Below, piece after piece: positions 18,618 to 26,308 of a DNA stretch of 59,822 nt. The notes under the pieces are model-generated. The model was not told where the DNA came from. It saw nothing but the letters and a program-made list of their open reading frames with translations, and searched no databases. Positions within the stretch are counted from its first letter, which is position 1. Every line of letters starts with the position of its first letter. Position numbers and translations under genes: made by a program. The DNA comes from Acidobacteriota bacterium (GTDB lineage: Bacteria > Acidobacteriota > Terriglobia > Bryobacterales > Bryobacteraceae). The stretch lies in the NCBI GenBank assembly GCA_016213775.1, contig JACQZR010000259.1, positions 1 through 59,822 on the forward strand. The letters run 5' to 3'.

Positions 18618-19769
18618 ATGGAGATGAGGATTGGATTCCTATTGGGCGCAGGAGTTTCACTTCCAGCAGGAATGGAGTCCACACAAGACCTTACTAGCGC
18701 GGTGCTGCGTGTAGATGACTACACTCGCCATACAGACGGATCATTTGTCAGGGCAGCCCCGCATCTTGGTGCTTGCGGCTGGAGCGAGACCAAACCTCTC
18801 TTGAGATCGCTGCTCCAGACGGTCAAGGATCAGTGCCAACATTATTTCGACGCTCAACGGAATCGTCGCGAGGTAAACTATGAGGATCTCTTCTTCGCCA
18901 TGAGCCAACTTGAGGAACACTTGTCGGAGGAGTACGAGAACCCAGCGATCCAGCCCTTCACGGAAGTGGTGATGAAAGGTATCCGCACAGTTCATGAGCG
19001 GATGAAGTTGGCCCAACTCGTGGACGACGCAGGCAACTACATCCGCGACGTGGTTGCGCTGCAGTTGTGCAGGTCTCCGAAATCCCGGGACCACCTGACA
19101 TGCCTTGTGGAGGCCATGAGTGACCAGGCATTCGAAGGCTGCGACATCTTCACGCTCAATCACGACTTGCTGATCGAATCGGTCCTCAACAGCAAGGAGT
19201 TATGCTTTGTTGATGGTTTCGGAGTGCCCGACGGAGATGTTGCATGGTGGGAGCCAGAAGTCTTCGCGCGACCTTCGCGTCACTATTTCCTCAAGCTGCA
19301 CGGCTCCATCAACTGGGTACAATACGATGGTCGTCTCGCCAAGGCCCTCAGCATTGATCGCGCACATTCCCGCACTGCTGGGGGGAGAATGCTAGGCCTT
19401 CCAGATCACGCGGTGCTTCTAATCGGAACATTCAATAAGATCAGGGATTACTTCAAAACCCCGTACTTCGATCTCCAGGCAACGTTCCGGCGGCAGATGT
19501 CCAAAATCGACTGTCTAATGGTAAGTGGGTATAGTTTCGGCGACAAGGGCGTTAACGCGGTGCTAAGCGAATGGATGCACGAGAGCGCTGAATCGAAGCT
19601 GATAGTGCTTCACGCTGATGGTGATCGATGTCTTGAACGCGGCCGAGGCGCTATTTGGAAACTATGGGAGCGCTATGCAAGGACGCGGCGTATGCTTACT
19701 TTCCCGTCCTACTTAAACAACACTAGTTGGGGCATCTTACGCCGTGATCACAAGATTGGAGTGGAGTAG
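18618..19769 (+). CDS. SIR2-like domain protein, possible NADase defence effector
   Basis: A 383-residue stand-alone SIR2-fold protein. The Rossmann motif GAGVSLPAG is at residues 10-18, the TLNHDLLIES segment places the Asn/His/Asp site at residues 181-183, and LKLHGSINW puts the expected catalytic His at 228. These are hallmarks of the SIR2-like family used as NAD+-degrading effectors in several anti-phage systems. No zinc-binding cysteine cluster of deacetylase sirtuins is seen. No partner gene sits within the same unit. By eye the base composition is less GC-rich than the neighbouring housekeeping genes, which fits transfer. Function as NADase is inferred from fold only. Confidence 0.8.
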   Translation: MEMRIGFLLGAGVSLPAGMESTQDLTSAVLRVDDYTRHTDGSFVRAAPHLGACGWSETKPLLRSLLQTVKDQCQHYFDAQRNRREVNYEDLFFAMSQLEEHLSEEYENPAIQPFTEVVMKGIRTVHERMKLAQLVDDAGNYIRDVVALQLCRSPKSRDHLTCLVEAMSDQAFEGCDIFTLNHDLLIESVLNSKELCFVDGFGVPDGDVAWWEPEVFARPSRHYFLKLHGSINWVQYDGRLAKALSIDRAHSRTAGGRMLGLPDHAVLLIGTFNKIRDYFKTPYFDLQATFRRQMSKIDCLMVSGYSFGDKGVNAVLSEWMHESAESKLIVLHADGDRCLERGRGAIWKLWERYARTRRMLTFPSYLNNTSWGILRRDHKIGVE

Positions 19770-19865
19770 TTTCAGCAAATTCGCCGCCTTGAAAGAGGGC
19801 AATCATCACAAAGTACCTTTGCGCCAGAGATCAGCACCGTGGCTGCGGGATACTTCAGGAACTTC

Positions 19866-20097
19866 CTATCCTATGTTCCCAATTGGTGATCGGCCCGATC
19901 GCGCTTTGGAATCAATGACGACGGCGATTTCTCTCATGTCGGGCAAAGGCCACAGTATCAGCGTTCCTTCCGGATCCTCGGTACGGAGCAAGCGTGATTC
20001 CACGGCCGGCGCAAGATCGATGCTGGTTTCCATCTCGCGGATTGCCCTTACGATATCAGCGTTCAGGTCGGCGTCAGGCTGAAAAGCGAATGCTCAC
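19866..20097 (-). pseudogene. Decayed DUF5615 PIN-like toxin partner of the DUF433 gene
   Basis: Directly after the DUF433 stop, the minus strand encodes FQPDADLNADIVRAI and then TSIDLAPAVES, which match the start of DUF5615 PIN-like proteins (usual form FQADADLN, with the catalytic Asp). A GTG at 20097, overlapping the DUF433 stop as GTGA, would be the start: GTG AGC ATT CGC TTT, after which one extra T in the TTTT run shifts the frame and gives a stop within three codons. The region after SID does not match the family well, and the frame ends at 19866 after about 75 codons instead of roughly 110. I infer a broken toxin; the alternative is a sequencing error plus divergence. Confidence 0.5.
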
Positions 20098-20414
20098 GCG
20101 CTATTCTCAGCGATACGGGCTTTGGCTCGTTGGATTCGCTGCCAGAGGGCCGGATTGTCAATCTCCAGCGGAACACGCTGCGCTTCAAGCTCGCGCGAGG
20201 ATATCTCCAAGTATTGGTCAATTTCGGCCTTGTGATCCAGGTAGAAGGCGATAGCGCCGTAGATGCGTGACAGCATCTCGATCAGTGGAAAATTCTCCAG
20301 GATACGTTCCGGGGACTCTCCGCGGTTGAAGGCGTACACCACCGAATCCAGCGAGACACGAGTGGTGGCGACGTAATAGTGGCCCTCGCGCTGTTCTACG
20401 TACTCGCTGTGCAT
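20094..20414 (-). CDS. DUF433 antitoxin-like protein
   Basis: A 106-residue protein with a DUF433 core: TTRVSLDSVVYAFNRGESPERILENFP and then LIEMLSRIYGAIAFYLDHKAEIDQYL, a short beta-strand plus helix-turn-helix arrangement used by antitoxins paired with DUF5615 PIN-like RNases. It is longer than the other two DUF433 proteins in the window because of a C-terminal helix. AAGG precedes the ATG. Its partner appears frameshifted (19866-20097), so this may be an orphan antitoxin. A near-palindrome lies just upstream. Confidence 0.8.
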   Translation of the reverse strand: MHSEYVEQREGHYYVATTRVSLDSVVYAFNRGESPERILENFPLIEMLSRIYGAIAFYLDHKAEIDQYLEISSRELEAQRVPLEIDNPALWQRIQRAKARIAENSA

Positions 20415-20431
20415 GGCTGACCTTCAGTTCC

Positions 20432-20445
20432 ATTGTAATTGCAAT
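20432..20445. promoter_or_regulatory. Near-palindrome upstream of the DUF433 gene
   Basis: The 14-mer ATTGTAATTGCAAT reads almost the same on both strands and ends 18 bp before the DUF433 start; its minus-strand form includes a -10-like TACAAT. Toxin-antitoxin genes are commonly repressed by their own antitoxin at such sites, so an operator over the promoter is plausible. No good -35 box was found. Confidence 0.3.
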
Positions 20446-20494
20446 CGCGCTGGCAAAGGGGCATCATGAGGCAATGGCCCAGAAACCTCGCAAG

Positions 20495-20511
20495 CAGCCA
20501 AGAGTTGGCTG
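20495..20511. other. Short perfect hairpin between the DUF433 and AbiE units
   Basis: CAGCCAA and TTGGCTG pair perfectly around a 3-base GAG loop. No T-tract follows on either strand, so it is not a standard terminator; it could be a protein-binding palindrome. Apart from this and the promoter described next, the 261-bp gap 20415-20675 shows nothing I recognise. Confidence 0.3.
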
Positions 20512-20627
20512 GATGTCCTCAAGTCCTGCCCAGTGAGCGCGGATGACGTGCCGCCGCGCCGGCTTGCTCCACCGAGGCGCGAACGGGTTCCGTCACCCCG
20601 TCCGAAGAGGGACAGGCACGACCCCGG

Positions 20628-20675
20628 TTGACGTTGCGAGTTGTCTGGATTAGACTGTTGTCCATAGTGGGCAAC
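20628..20675 (+). promoter_or_regulatory. Promoter and overlapping operator-like repeat for the AbiE-like pair
   Basis: TTGACG (20628-20633) and TAGACT (20651-20656) are spaced by 17 bp, a good sigma-70-type promoter. Immediately after the -10, GTTGTCC (20657-20663) and GGGCAAC (20669-20675) form an inverted repeat with one mismatch and a 5-bp spacer that covers the expected start of transcription and ends at the ATG. AbiEi antitoxins are known to repress their own operons through inverted repeats. Confidence 0.5.
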
Positions 20676-21695
20676 ATGTCAAATTCAGGCAACATATTAG
20701 TGCGCCAGTCCATCACGCAACTCTCGGAGAAACTGCCGCCGGGCTGGCGAGTGAGTACCTCCGCTCCCGGCCGCCTGCGGCTCCGCGGACCAGGCTCACA
20801 ATCCGCCTCCATTGTAGTGGAGCCCAAAACGCGGCTCGATCCCAAGGAGGTGGACTACTTGGCGGCTGTCCACCCAGCCACCTCCACGGCACGACTGATC
20901 GTGAGCCCCTTTCTCAGTCCGCGAACAAGGGAACGGTTGAAATCAGGCGGTTTCAATTTCCTGGATATGGCCGGCAACGCGCGAATCGTTCTGGCGACAC
21001 CTGGACTATTCGTGGAAACGCACGGGGCCGAGCGGAACCCACAAGCATCTCAACGCGACAGAAGGTCACTCAAGGGGGCCAAGGCGGGCCGGTTGATCCG
21101 CGCGTTGACGGATTACATCCCGCCATTCGGGCTTCGCGAACTGGCCAAGCGAACCGGTTTGGATCCGGGCTACGCTTCGCGGATCGTTGACTACCTGGAT
21201 GGAGAGGCACTCCTCACGCGGGAGGTGCGTGGACCGATCACGGGAGTTGACTGGCCGGCGTTGCTCCGTCGCTGGTCCCAGGAATCCTCTCCGTTCAAAC
21301 GCGGACGCGTGCAGTGGTTTCTTGCGGCAAGAGGCGTTGCAGCGGTCGTGTCCAAGCTGAGAACCACCGCCGAGAGGTACGCGGTGACGGGCTCATGGGC
21401 AGCCGCACAGCTTGCGCCGATAGCACCACCGCAGTTGTTGCTTGTCTATGCCGAGGATGTTGCCAGTGCCGCTGCGTCTCTGGATTTGCTGCCCACCGAT
21501 TCCGGCGCGAACGTGGCCCTGGTTGCTCCACTTGATCCGGTGGTGTTTGACCGCTGCCAGGAACATAAGGGCATCCGGATAGTGGCTCCCAGCCAGATTG
21601 CGGTTGACCTGCTGACGAGCCCAGGACGCGGCCCTAATGAAGCCGAAGCACTCATAGAATGGATGCGCGAGAACGAGCATGTCTGGCGAAGTTGA
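20676..21695 (+). CDS. AbiEi-type antitoxin/regulator (AbiEi_2-like)
   Basis: A 339-residue protein. I chose the ATG at 20676 because an upstream in-frame start would place the promoter inside the gene. The N-terminal domain contains ARLIVSPFLSPRTRERL followed by FNFLDMAGNARI, the pattern of AbiEi_2 antitoxins (RE-like fold). The centre has a winged-helix motif, LRELAKRTGLDPGYASRIVDYL (about residues 150-173). The C-terminal part contains further alpha/beta segments. It should neutralise the downstream nucleotidyltransferase toxin and repress the operon in the type IV manner. Its 3' end overlaps the toxin gene by 17 bp. Confidence 0.7.
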   Translation: MSNSGNILVRQSITQLSEKLPPGWRVSTSAPGRLRLRGPGSQSASIVVEPKTRLDPKEVDYLAAVHPATSTARLIVSPFLSPRTRERLKSGGFNFLDMAGNARIVLATPGLFVETHGAERNPQASQRDRRSLKGAKAGRLIRALTDYIPPFGLRELAKRTGLDPGYASRIVDYLDGEALLTREVRGPITGVDWPALLRRWSQESSPFKRGRVQWFLAARGVAAVVSKLRTTAERYAVTGSWAAAQLAPIAPPQLLLVYAEDVASAAASLDLLPTDSGANVALVAPLDPVVFDRCQEHKGIRIVAPSQIAVDLLTSPGRGPNEAEALIEWMRENEHVWRS

Positions 21696-22458
21696 TCCGC
21701 TCTACGCCGCCGCCAGGACTGTCTTGTTGGATGCGCTGGAAGCGCTCGGCCCCCAACGCGAAGCTCTGATCCTGGTCGGGGCACAGGCAATCTACATGCA
21801 TACGGGGGCCTATGAATTAGCGGTCGCCGAGTACACGACGGATGCCGACATCACTATTGATCCGGGTCTGTTGAAGCGAATTCCTGAAATCGAAGCGGCA
21901 TTGACCAGCGCCGGCTTCTTCCGCTGGAAACGGGTCGGTGCCTGGGCTAAGATGATGTCCGTCGGCGGCGTTCCAGCCGCAGGCCACGGAAAAGAGGTGG
22001 CTCGCAAGGCGAGAGGCTTTGAAGCGGCACTTGTTGACAAGAGCGTCATGAGTATCCAGTCTCTTGATGTGTCCGACACTCGGGTGTTCTCGCTCGCTGT
22101 GTCAGGCCCCGCCGCCCTGCTGGTATCGAAGCTGCACAAAATCGCGGAACGGCTGGAAGAATCCAAACAGAGTCGCTTGGACGATAAAGACGCGTTGGAC
22201 ATTCTGCGCATCCTGCAGGCAGTGGGAACTGCGGATCTCGTCGATCGCTTCTTAACACTGCTCGCGAAAAACGAAACAGTGCAGGTGACACACGAAGCCC
22301 TGCAAGCTCTCAACAGGTTGTTCTCGACCGCAGTTAGTGCTGGCTCGGTGATGGCAGCCCGAGCCGTTGGGCCCCTGGCTGTAGTTGGGCAAATCGAGCA
22401 ATCCTGTGCTGTCCTTGCTACTCAAGTTCTGCGCGCAATCCGCTCAGAATGGGCTTGA
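21679..22458 (+). CDS. AbiEii-like nucleotidyltransferase toxin
   Basis: A 259-residue nucleotidyltransferase-fold protein. Expected features are the LVGAQAIYMHTG loop (about residues 33-44, equivalent to the G-[G/S] motif), TTDADI with acidic residues D55 and D57 as metal ligands, and the later KLHKIAERLEESKQSRLDDKDALDI helix with conserved Lys and Asp. Members of this superfamily transfer nucleotides to tRNA or other targets in AbiE/MenT-type systems. The gene overlaps the antitoxin by 17 bp, so translation is coupled. Assignment to AbiEii rests on motif order and partner, not on close similarity. Confidence 0.65.
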   Translation: MSGEVDPLYAAARTVLLDALEALGPQREALILVGAQAIYMHTGAYELAVAEYTTDADITIDPGLLKRIPEIEAALTSAGFFRWKRVGAWAKMMSVGGVPAAGHGKEVARKARGFEAALVDKSVMSIQSLDVSDTRVFSLAVSGPAALLVSKLHKIAERLEESKQSRLDDKDALDILRILQAVGTADLVDRFLTLLAKNETVQVTHEALQALNRLFSTAVSAGSVMAARAVGPLAVVGQIEQSCAVLATQVLRAIRSEWA

Positions 22459-22469
22459 AACGACCGCCG

Positions 22470-23081
22470 TCACTGCCGCAACGCGGTTTCCCGTGCCCGG
22501 AACTTCTCGATCATCCCCGCGGCCGACTTGCCGTGCAGCTCCATCGCCTCCTGGATGAGGGCCCGCTTACTGGCCCGGTCCACCACTTCCGGCATCGAGC
22601 GATTGCGCTTGTTCTCCAGGAAGGGGGCAGCCTCCAGCAGGGCTTTGAGATTCGCAGGCTGCGCGAGGATCTCCCGAATGGTGGCGAGCAGCATCGCGCG
22701 GCGCGAACGCAGTTGCGCCACCTTGTCGTCCGGTCCGGATGACGAGCCATCGGCATAGAGCGCGGCCCGCATTTTCACGTAATCCGGCGCAGCGCCGACG
22801 GTCATGTTGGCGATCGGAAGGCGACGCAGCTTGCCGGCGGGGAGCGGGTCGCCGCCCTGAGCGAGCTCATCCTGCGAGAAAGCGAACGAACTGCCAGGGT
22901 AGTCCACCAGTTCCACCAGATAGGCCGTCAGCGCCGCCGAAGGGTGGATGTTGCGAATCACGAGCGCCGAGCCGCCATCCGTTGCTTCCACCACCATTTC
23001 CGGAAGCGGTGTCTGTGCGACGGCAACTATCGTCGGCAGCAACAGACAAGCGATGGTATTAAGATGAATTCGGAGTTCCAC
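22470..23081 (-). CDS. Exported protein of unknown function
   Basis: About 203 residues from the GTG at 23081, which starts a signal peptide (hydrophobic LNTIACLLLPTIVAVAQ). The frame is open further upstream but that would invade the divergent PmoA-like gene. The mature N-terminal half is beta-rich (MVVEATDGGSALVIRNIHPSAALTAYLVELVDYPG), and the C-terminal half is a long charged helical region (about 120-200) with many Arg, Glu and Ala. No known domain was recognised. The start lies only 7 bp from the divergent gene's start, so promoter elements must overlap coding sequence on one side. Confidence 0.6.
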   Translation of the reverse strand: MELRIHLNTIACLLLPTIVAVAQTPLPEMVVEATDGGSALVIRNIHPSAALTAYLVELVDYPGSSFAFSQDELAQGGDPLPAGKLRRLPIANMTVGAAPDYVKMRAALYADGSSSGPDDKVAQLRSRRAMLLATIREILAQPANLKALLEAAPFLENKRNRSMPEVVDRASKRALIQEAMELHGKSAAGMIEKFRARETALRQ

Positions 23082-23088
23082 AATTCCG

Positions 23089-24024
23089 ATGATACGCTTT
23101 GCCGCAATCCTTCTTCTTGCACCTCCCACCCTCGCCCAAGTCAAGATAGCCCCCGGCTCGATCAACATCGATGTCGACGGGAAACCCTTCACCACGTTTC
23201 AGTACGGAGTCGATGCATGGAAGCCGTTCTTCGCCCCGCTGCGGAGCGCTTCCGGCAAGATCGTCACCCGACGGTTCCCGATGGAGATGATCCAGGGCGA
23301 AAGCCGCGACCACCTGCATCATCGCGGCCTCTGGTTCACCTACGACGATATCAACACGGTGAAGTATTGGGAGAACGATCCGTCGTATGCAAACAAGCCC
23401 AACAAAGGCCGCGTTGTGGTGAAGAAGGCGGATTGGAAGGAAGGGCCAAAATCGGGGACACTGGACGCGGTAATGGAATGGCAGGATGGCGCGGGGAAGG
23501 TGCAACTGGTTGAGAACCGCCGCACCGTGGTTTACTCCGACCCCAAGCTGCGCATCATGGATTTTCACATCACGCTCACGGCGGCCATCGACGTCACTAT
23601 CGGCGACACGAAGGAAGGAGCGTTCGCGATCCGGCTCGCCGAGGAGTTCACCGAGAGGCGCGGCGGCAAGATCACCAACGCCGATGGCCTGGAGACGATG
23701 AAGCAGATATGGGGCAAACGGTCGAATTGGGTGAACTACTCGGCCGAGTTGCAGGGGGAGAAACTAGGTGTGGCGATCTTCGATCACCCCTCCAATCCGG
23801 GGTATCCGACTCGCTGGCACGCGCGCGATTACGGCCTCTTCTCACTGAATCCTTTCGGGCAGCAGTCCTTCGATCCGGCGCAAACGGAGAATATCACTCG
23901 CCTCGCCGCTGGGCGCAAGTTGAACTTCGTATGGCGCGTGGTGATTCATCCGGACGAGATTCCAGCGGCCGATCTCTACAAGGCTTTCCTGGCATCACAC
24001 CATCAGCGGATTGACAACAGATAG
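23089..24024 (+). CDS. PmoA-like family protein (DUF6807), exported
   Basis: A 311-residue protein with signal peptide MIRFAAILLLAPPTLAQ. The mature part shows the family pattern: FTTFQYG, KPFFAPLRSASGKIVTRRFPM, and DHLHHRGLWFTYDDIN with its His-rich centre, then the C-terminal HARDYGLFSLNPFGQQ. The family name derives from a PmoA annotation but these proteins are not methane monooxygenase subunits; in acidobacteria and planctomycetes they sit among secreted carbohydrate-related genes. The catalytic role is unknown. Its 3' end overlaps the convergent OmpA-family gene by 22 bp. Confidence 0.82.
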   Translation: MIRFAAILLLAPPTLAQVKIAPGSINIDVDGKPFTTFQYGVDAWKPFFAPLRSASGKIVTRRFPMEMIQGESRDHLHHRGLWFTYDDINTVKYWENDPSYANKPNKGRVVVKKADWKEGPKSGTLDAVMEWQDGAGKVQLVENRRTVVYSDPKLRIMDFHITLTAAIDVTIGDTKEGAFAIRLAEEFTERRGGKITNADGLETMKQIWGKRSNWVNYSAELQGEKLGVAIFDHPSNPGYPTRWHARDYGLFSLNPFGQQSFDPAQTENITRLAAGRKLNFVWRVVIHPDEIPAADLYKAFLASHHQRIDNR

Positions 24025-25571
24025 GAGCGGTCCCACAAAGGCGACTGACCAATCGGATCACCAGTGATTACGATTTCCACTCTGCGGTTCTGCAGACGCC
24101 CGGCTGTGGAGGTGTTGGCGACCACGGGTGTGGAATCCCCGTAGCTCCGGGCGACTACCGCGTTCAGAGGGAAGTTCTCGCGAATGAGAATTCTGCGAAC
24201 CGACTCCGCCCGCTCACGCGACATACGTTCAAACTGAGCAGTATCGCTGTGCCCTTGCACCTCAATGCTCAGGCCAGTGTGCGCAGCCAACAGACGCGCT
24301 ATCCGGGACAATTCGGCATATGCGTTCCCGCGCGGAACGTTTCTCTGAAAGGCCACGTCCGGCAGAGTGACGACGAGACCGCGGGCCGTGTCGAGCACGG
24401 GCCATGCTCCCCCTAATTGGGCGAGCAGTGAGGCACGCAAAGCGGACCGCTGGGCGGCAATGCTCTCCCGTTCTTTCCGCTCCCGCATGGCCGCATTCGC
24501 CCGGCTCACCTCAGCTTCCATTTGCTGGCGAGCGATACGTTCGGACTCGGCGCGCGATTGCGCGGCCGCGGCCTCGGCGCGTGCCCGGTTGGCGTCATCC
24601 TGGGCACGGGCCGCAATCTGGCGCGCCGAATCGGCTTCGTTGCGGGCGTTCTGCATCTCGCGCTCGGCCTGCCGCTTCGATTGCGACACCGTCGTCTGCG
24701 CCTCCCGCCGTGTTTCGGCTAATAGCTCCGCTTGGGCCCGCTGCTCGGCAATGAGACGAGCATCCTCGGCCGTTTGAATGGCCTCGCGCGCAATCTGCAC
24801 GGAACGTTTTTCGCTGGCTTGCGATGCCGTCAATCGTTGCGCCTCATCCATCAACCGTTGCGCCTTGGCAAGTGTATCCGGGGCGTACCGTTGCGCGTCC
24901 GCCTGCTGCGCGATGCCAATGGCATTCTGGGCTTCGTACAGTTGCAGCATCGTTTCGTACCTTCCCATTGGCACCTTCTCGGTATAGGGGGTAGCAGGCC
25001 CCCTGCGGTCGGGAGCGTCCCACACATACTGGCCACGGGGAAGCAGCTCGTACTTCGCTTGGATCGGCTTCACGATACCCACGGTCCCCGGCCGCACCTT
25101 ATTTTCCAGGACCACTACGTCGCTCGGCTTGCGGACCGCGGAATAGGGCTCCGCGGTAACAATCATTCCGAACGCCTGTAAGTCTGTAGTTACGCGAACG
25201 TGGGCCTTGTCTGAAGCGCCCGCGACAAGTTCTCCTAAGTTATGCGGACGGCCTTCCGGCGTAACGGCCCAGAGCACATAAGTAAGATATTCCCGCCCGA
25301 AACGCTGAGCTGCCGGGAGTTTCTCGAACCTCACATCGATCTCGGTTCCTCCGCGTCTGGACTTCACAATTGCCTCGCCCTTCGAAGCGGGAAGCAGCAC
25401 TGTGCCAATGAAACCAATACTGGTTGGTTCCGCGCGATAGGAATAATTTACCGCCTCGATGCTGCGCTCGATGACCGTTACATGATAGATGGGCGCCCCG
25501 TTGCCTTGCGCCAGCGCACCAACTACCATCACCAACGCTATCATCAATAGCATGAAGGTTGACTTGGTCAT
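24003..25571 (-). CDS. OmpA-family outer-membrane/periplasmic protein with coiled coil
   Basis: 522 residues from the ATG at 25571 (signal peptide MTKSTFMLLMIALVMVVGALA). The N-terminal 180 residues are beta-rich (FIGTVLLPASKGEAIVKSRRG, LTYVLWAVTPEGRPHNLGEL). Residues about 200-380 form a long Ala/Gln/Arg/Glu-rich coiled coil. The C-terminal OmpA domain contains the peptidoglycan-binding pattern LSIEVQGHSDTAQF, RERAESVRRILI and NRRVEIVITG. It likely bridges the outer membrane and the cell wall. It precedes the sortase region on the opposite strand. Confidence 0.82.
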   Translation of the reverse strand: MTKSTFMLLMIALVMVVGALAQGNGAPIYHVTVIERSIEAVNYSYRAEPTSIGFIGTVLLPASKGEAIVKSRRGGTEIDVRFEKLPAAQRFGREYLTYVLWAVTPEGRPHNLGELVAGASDKAHVRVTTDLQAFGMIVTAEPYSAVRKPSDVVVLENKVRPGTVGIVKPIQAKYELLPRGQYVWDAPDRRGPATPYTEKVPMGRYETMLQLYEAQNAIGIAQQADAQRYAPDTLAKAQRLMDEAQRLTASQASEKRSVQIAREAIQTAEDARLIAEQRAQAELLAETRREAQTTVSQSKRQAEREMQNARNEADSARQIAARAQDDANRARAEAAAAQSRAESERIARQQMEAEVSRANAAMRERKERESIAAQRSALRASLLAQLGGAWPVLDTARGLVVTLPDVAFQRNVPRGNAYAELSRIARLLAAHTGLSIEVQGHSDTAQFERMSRERAESVRRILIRENFPLNAVVARSYGDSTPVVANTSTAGRLQNRRVEIVITGDPIGQSPLWDRSYLLSIR

Positions 25572-25783
25572 ATGTAAGAAACTCCTTCCTGGCTGATTCA
25601 GTCGCAATTTCCTTGCCATCCGAGCGGCGCCGTGAGCAAAGTGATGCTGCAATTTTTACAGTATGCGCGCGTTATCAAGACTTCGCCTCTGCCAAGTGAT
25701 TGGTGTTGTAAGAGTGGTGATAGGGTTGCTTCCAGGTGGATGCACGAGTGAATGCATTATTGCCCGATTGCAAGGAGATTCCA

Positions 25784-26128
25784 ATGAAAGACCATCCCAT
25801 GAGGAAACCGGTGCTGATTTCCTGCCTCACTGTCGTCCTGCTACTGATCGGCGCCGTCGTCCTCCACGCGGAAGAAATGACCGGCTGGGTAACCGACCTG
25901 CAATGCGCCAAGGCCGGCCAATTCACCGGAGCCGATCACAAACAGCACATTATCCAAGGGAAACCGCCGGTGTTTGTGAATGAGTCCGACAAAAAGATTC
26001 TTGCCATCACGAATCCGGACAAAGTGATGAGCAGGATTGGGGAGAAGGTGAAGCTCACCGGCACCATGAAGAACAATGAGGCGATCGAAGTCCAGTCGAT
26101 CACATCAGCACGTCCCATCGGCAACTAG
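25784..26128 (+). CDS. Small exported OB-fold-like protein (DUF5818-like)
   Basis: A 114-residue protein starting at 25784, 7 bp after an AAGGAG Shine-Dalgarno. Signal peptide: MKDHPMRKPVLISCLTVV and a following hydrophobic run to VVLHA. The mature part has GWVTDLQCAKAG, then KILAITNPDKVMSRIGEKVKLTGTM and a final IEVQSIT strand, the layout of small acidobacterial DUF5818-like proteins, with one Cys kept. Function unknown. It is the last gene before the structured leader of the sortase locus. Confidence 0.65.
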   Translation: MKDHPMRKPVLISCLTVVLLLIGAVVLHAEEMTGWVTDLQCAKAGQFTGADHKQHIIQGKPPVFVNESDKKILAITNPDKVMSRIGEKVKLTGTMKNNEAIEVQSITSARPIGN

Positions 26129-26146
26129 GCGCCATCCCCTCCCACT

Positions 26147-26216
26147 GTGGCGTGTGCGACTCCCCGCCGGCTCCCACCGTGCACTCTTCCGGCCCGCGGC
26201 GGGTCGTGCACGCCAC
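26147..26216 (+). terminator. Long hairpin downstream of the small exported-protein gene (possible terminator)
   Basis: The left arm (26147-26168) and right arm (26198-26216) pair over 8 bp, two G-U wobbles, 4 bp, a 3-base bulge and 5 bp. As RNA this would be very stable. It starts 19 bp after the stop codon. There is no T-tract, so it may be a Rho-independent-like 3' stabiliser or part of a regulatory leader rather than a classical terminator. Confidence 0.4.
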
Positions 26217-26246
26217 ATAAGCTCTCTCCAGTAATCCTATCCTATA

Positions 26247-26264
26247 CCCCTCCCACCCCTCCCC
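26247..26264 (-). other. Tight G-quadruplex motif
   Basis: The minus strand reads GGGGAGGGGTGGGAGGGG, four G-runs of 3-4 separated by single-base loops, the arrangement expected to give the most stable quadruplexes. It lies 221 bp before the LPKTA protein gene, on its template strand. Confidence 0.6.
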
Positions 26265-26275
26265 TACGTTCCACC

Positions 26276-26308
26276 AGTTATTTCCGCGATCGCTTGCTTG
26301 TAATAACT
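26276..26308. promoter_or_regulatory. Inverted repeat in the sortase-locus leader
   Basis: AGTTATT (26276-26282) and AATAACT (26302-26308) are perfect inverted copies with a 19-bp spacer that contains CGCGATCGC. This could be an operator; the right half with flanking TTG also resembles a weak -10 region. Confidence 0.3.

Noticed and set aside
20628-20675. Earlier start for the AbiEi-like gene
   Set aside because: It would place the good -35/-10 pair and the inverted repeat inside the coding region.
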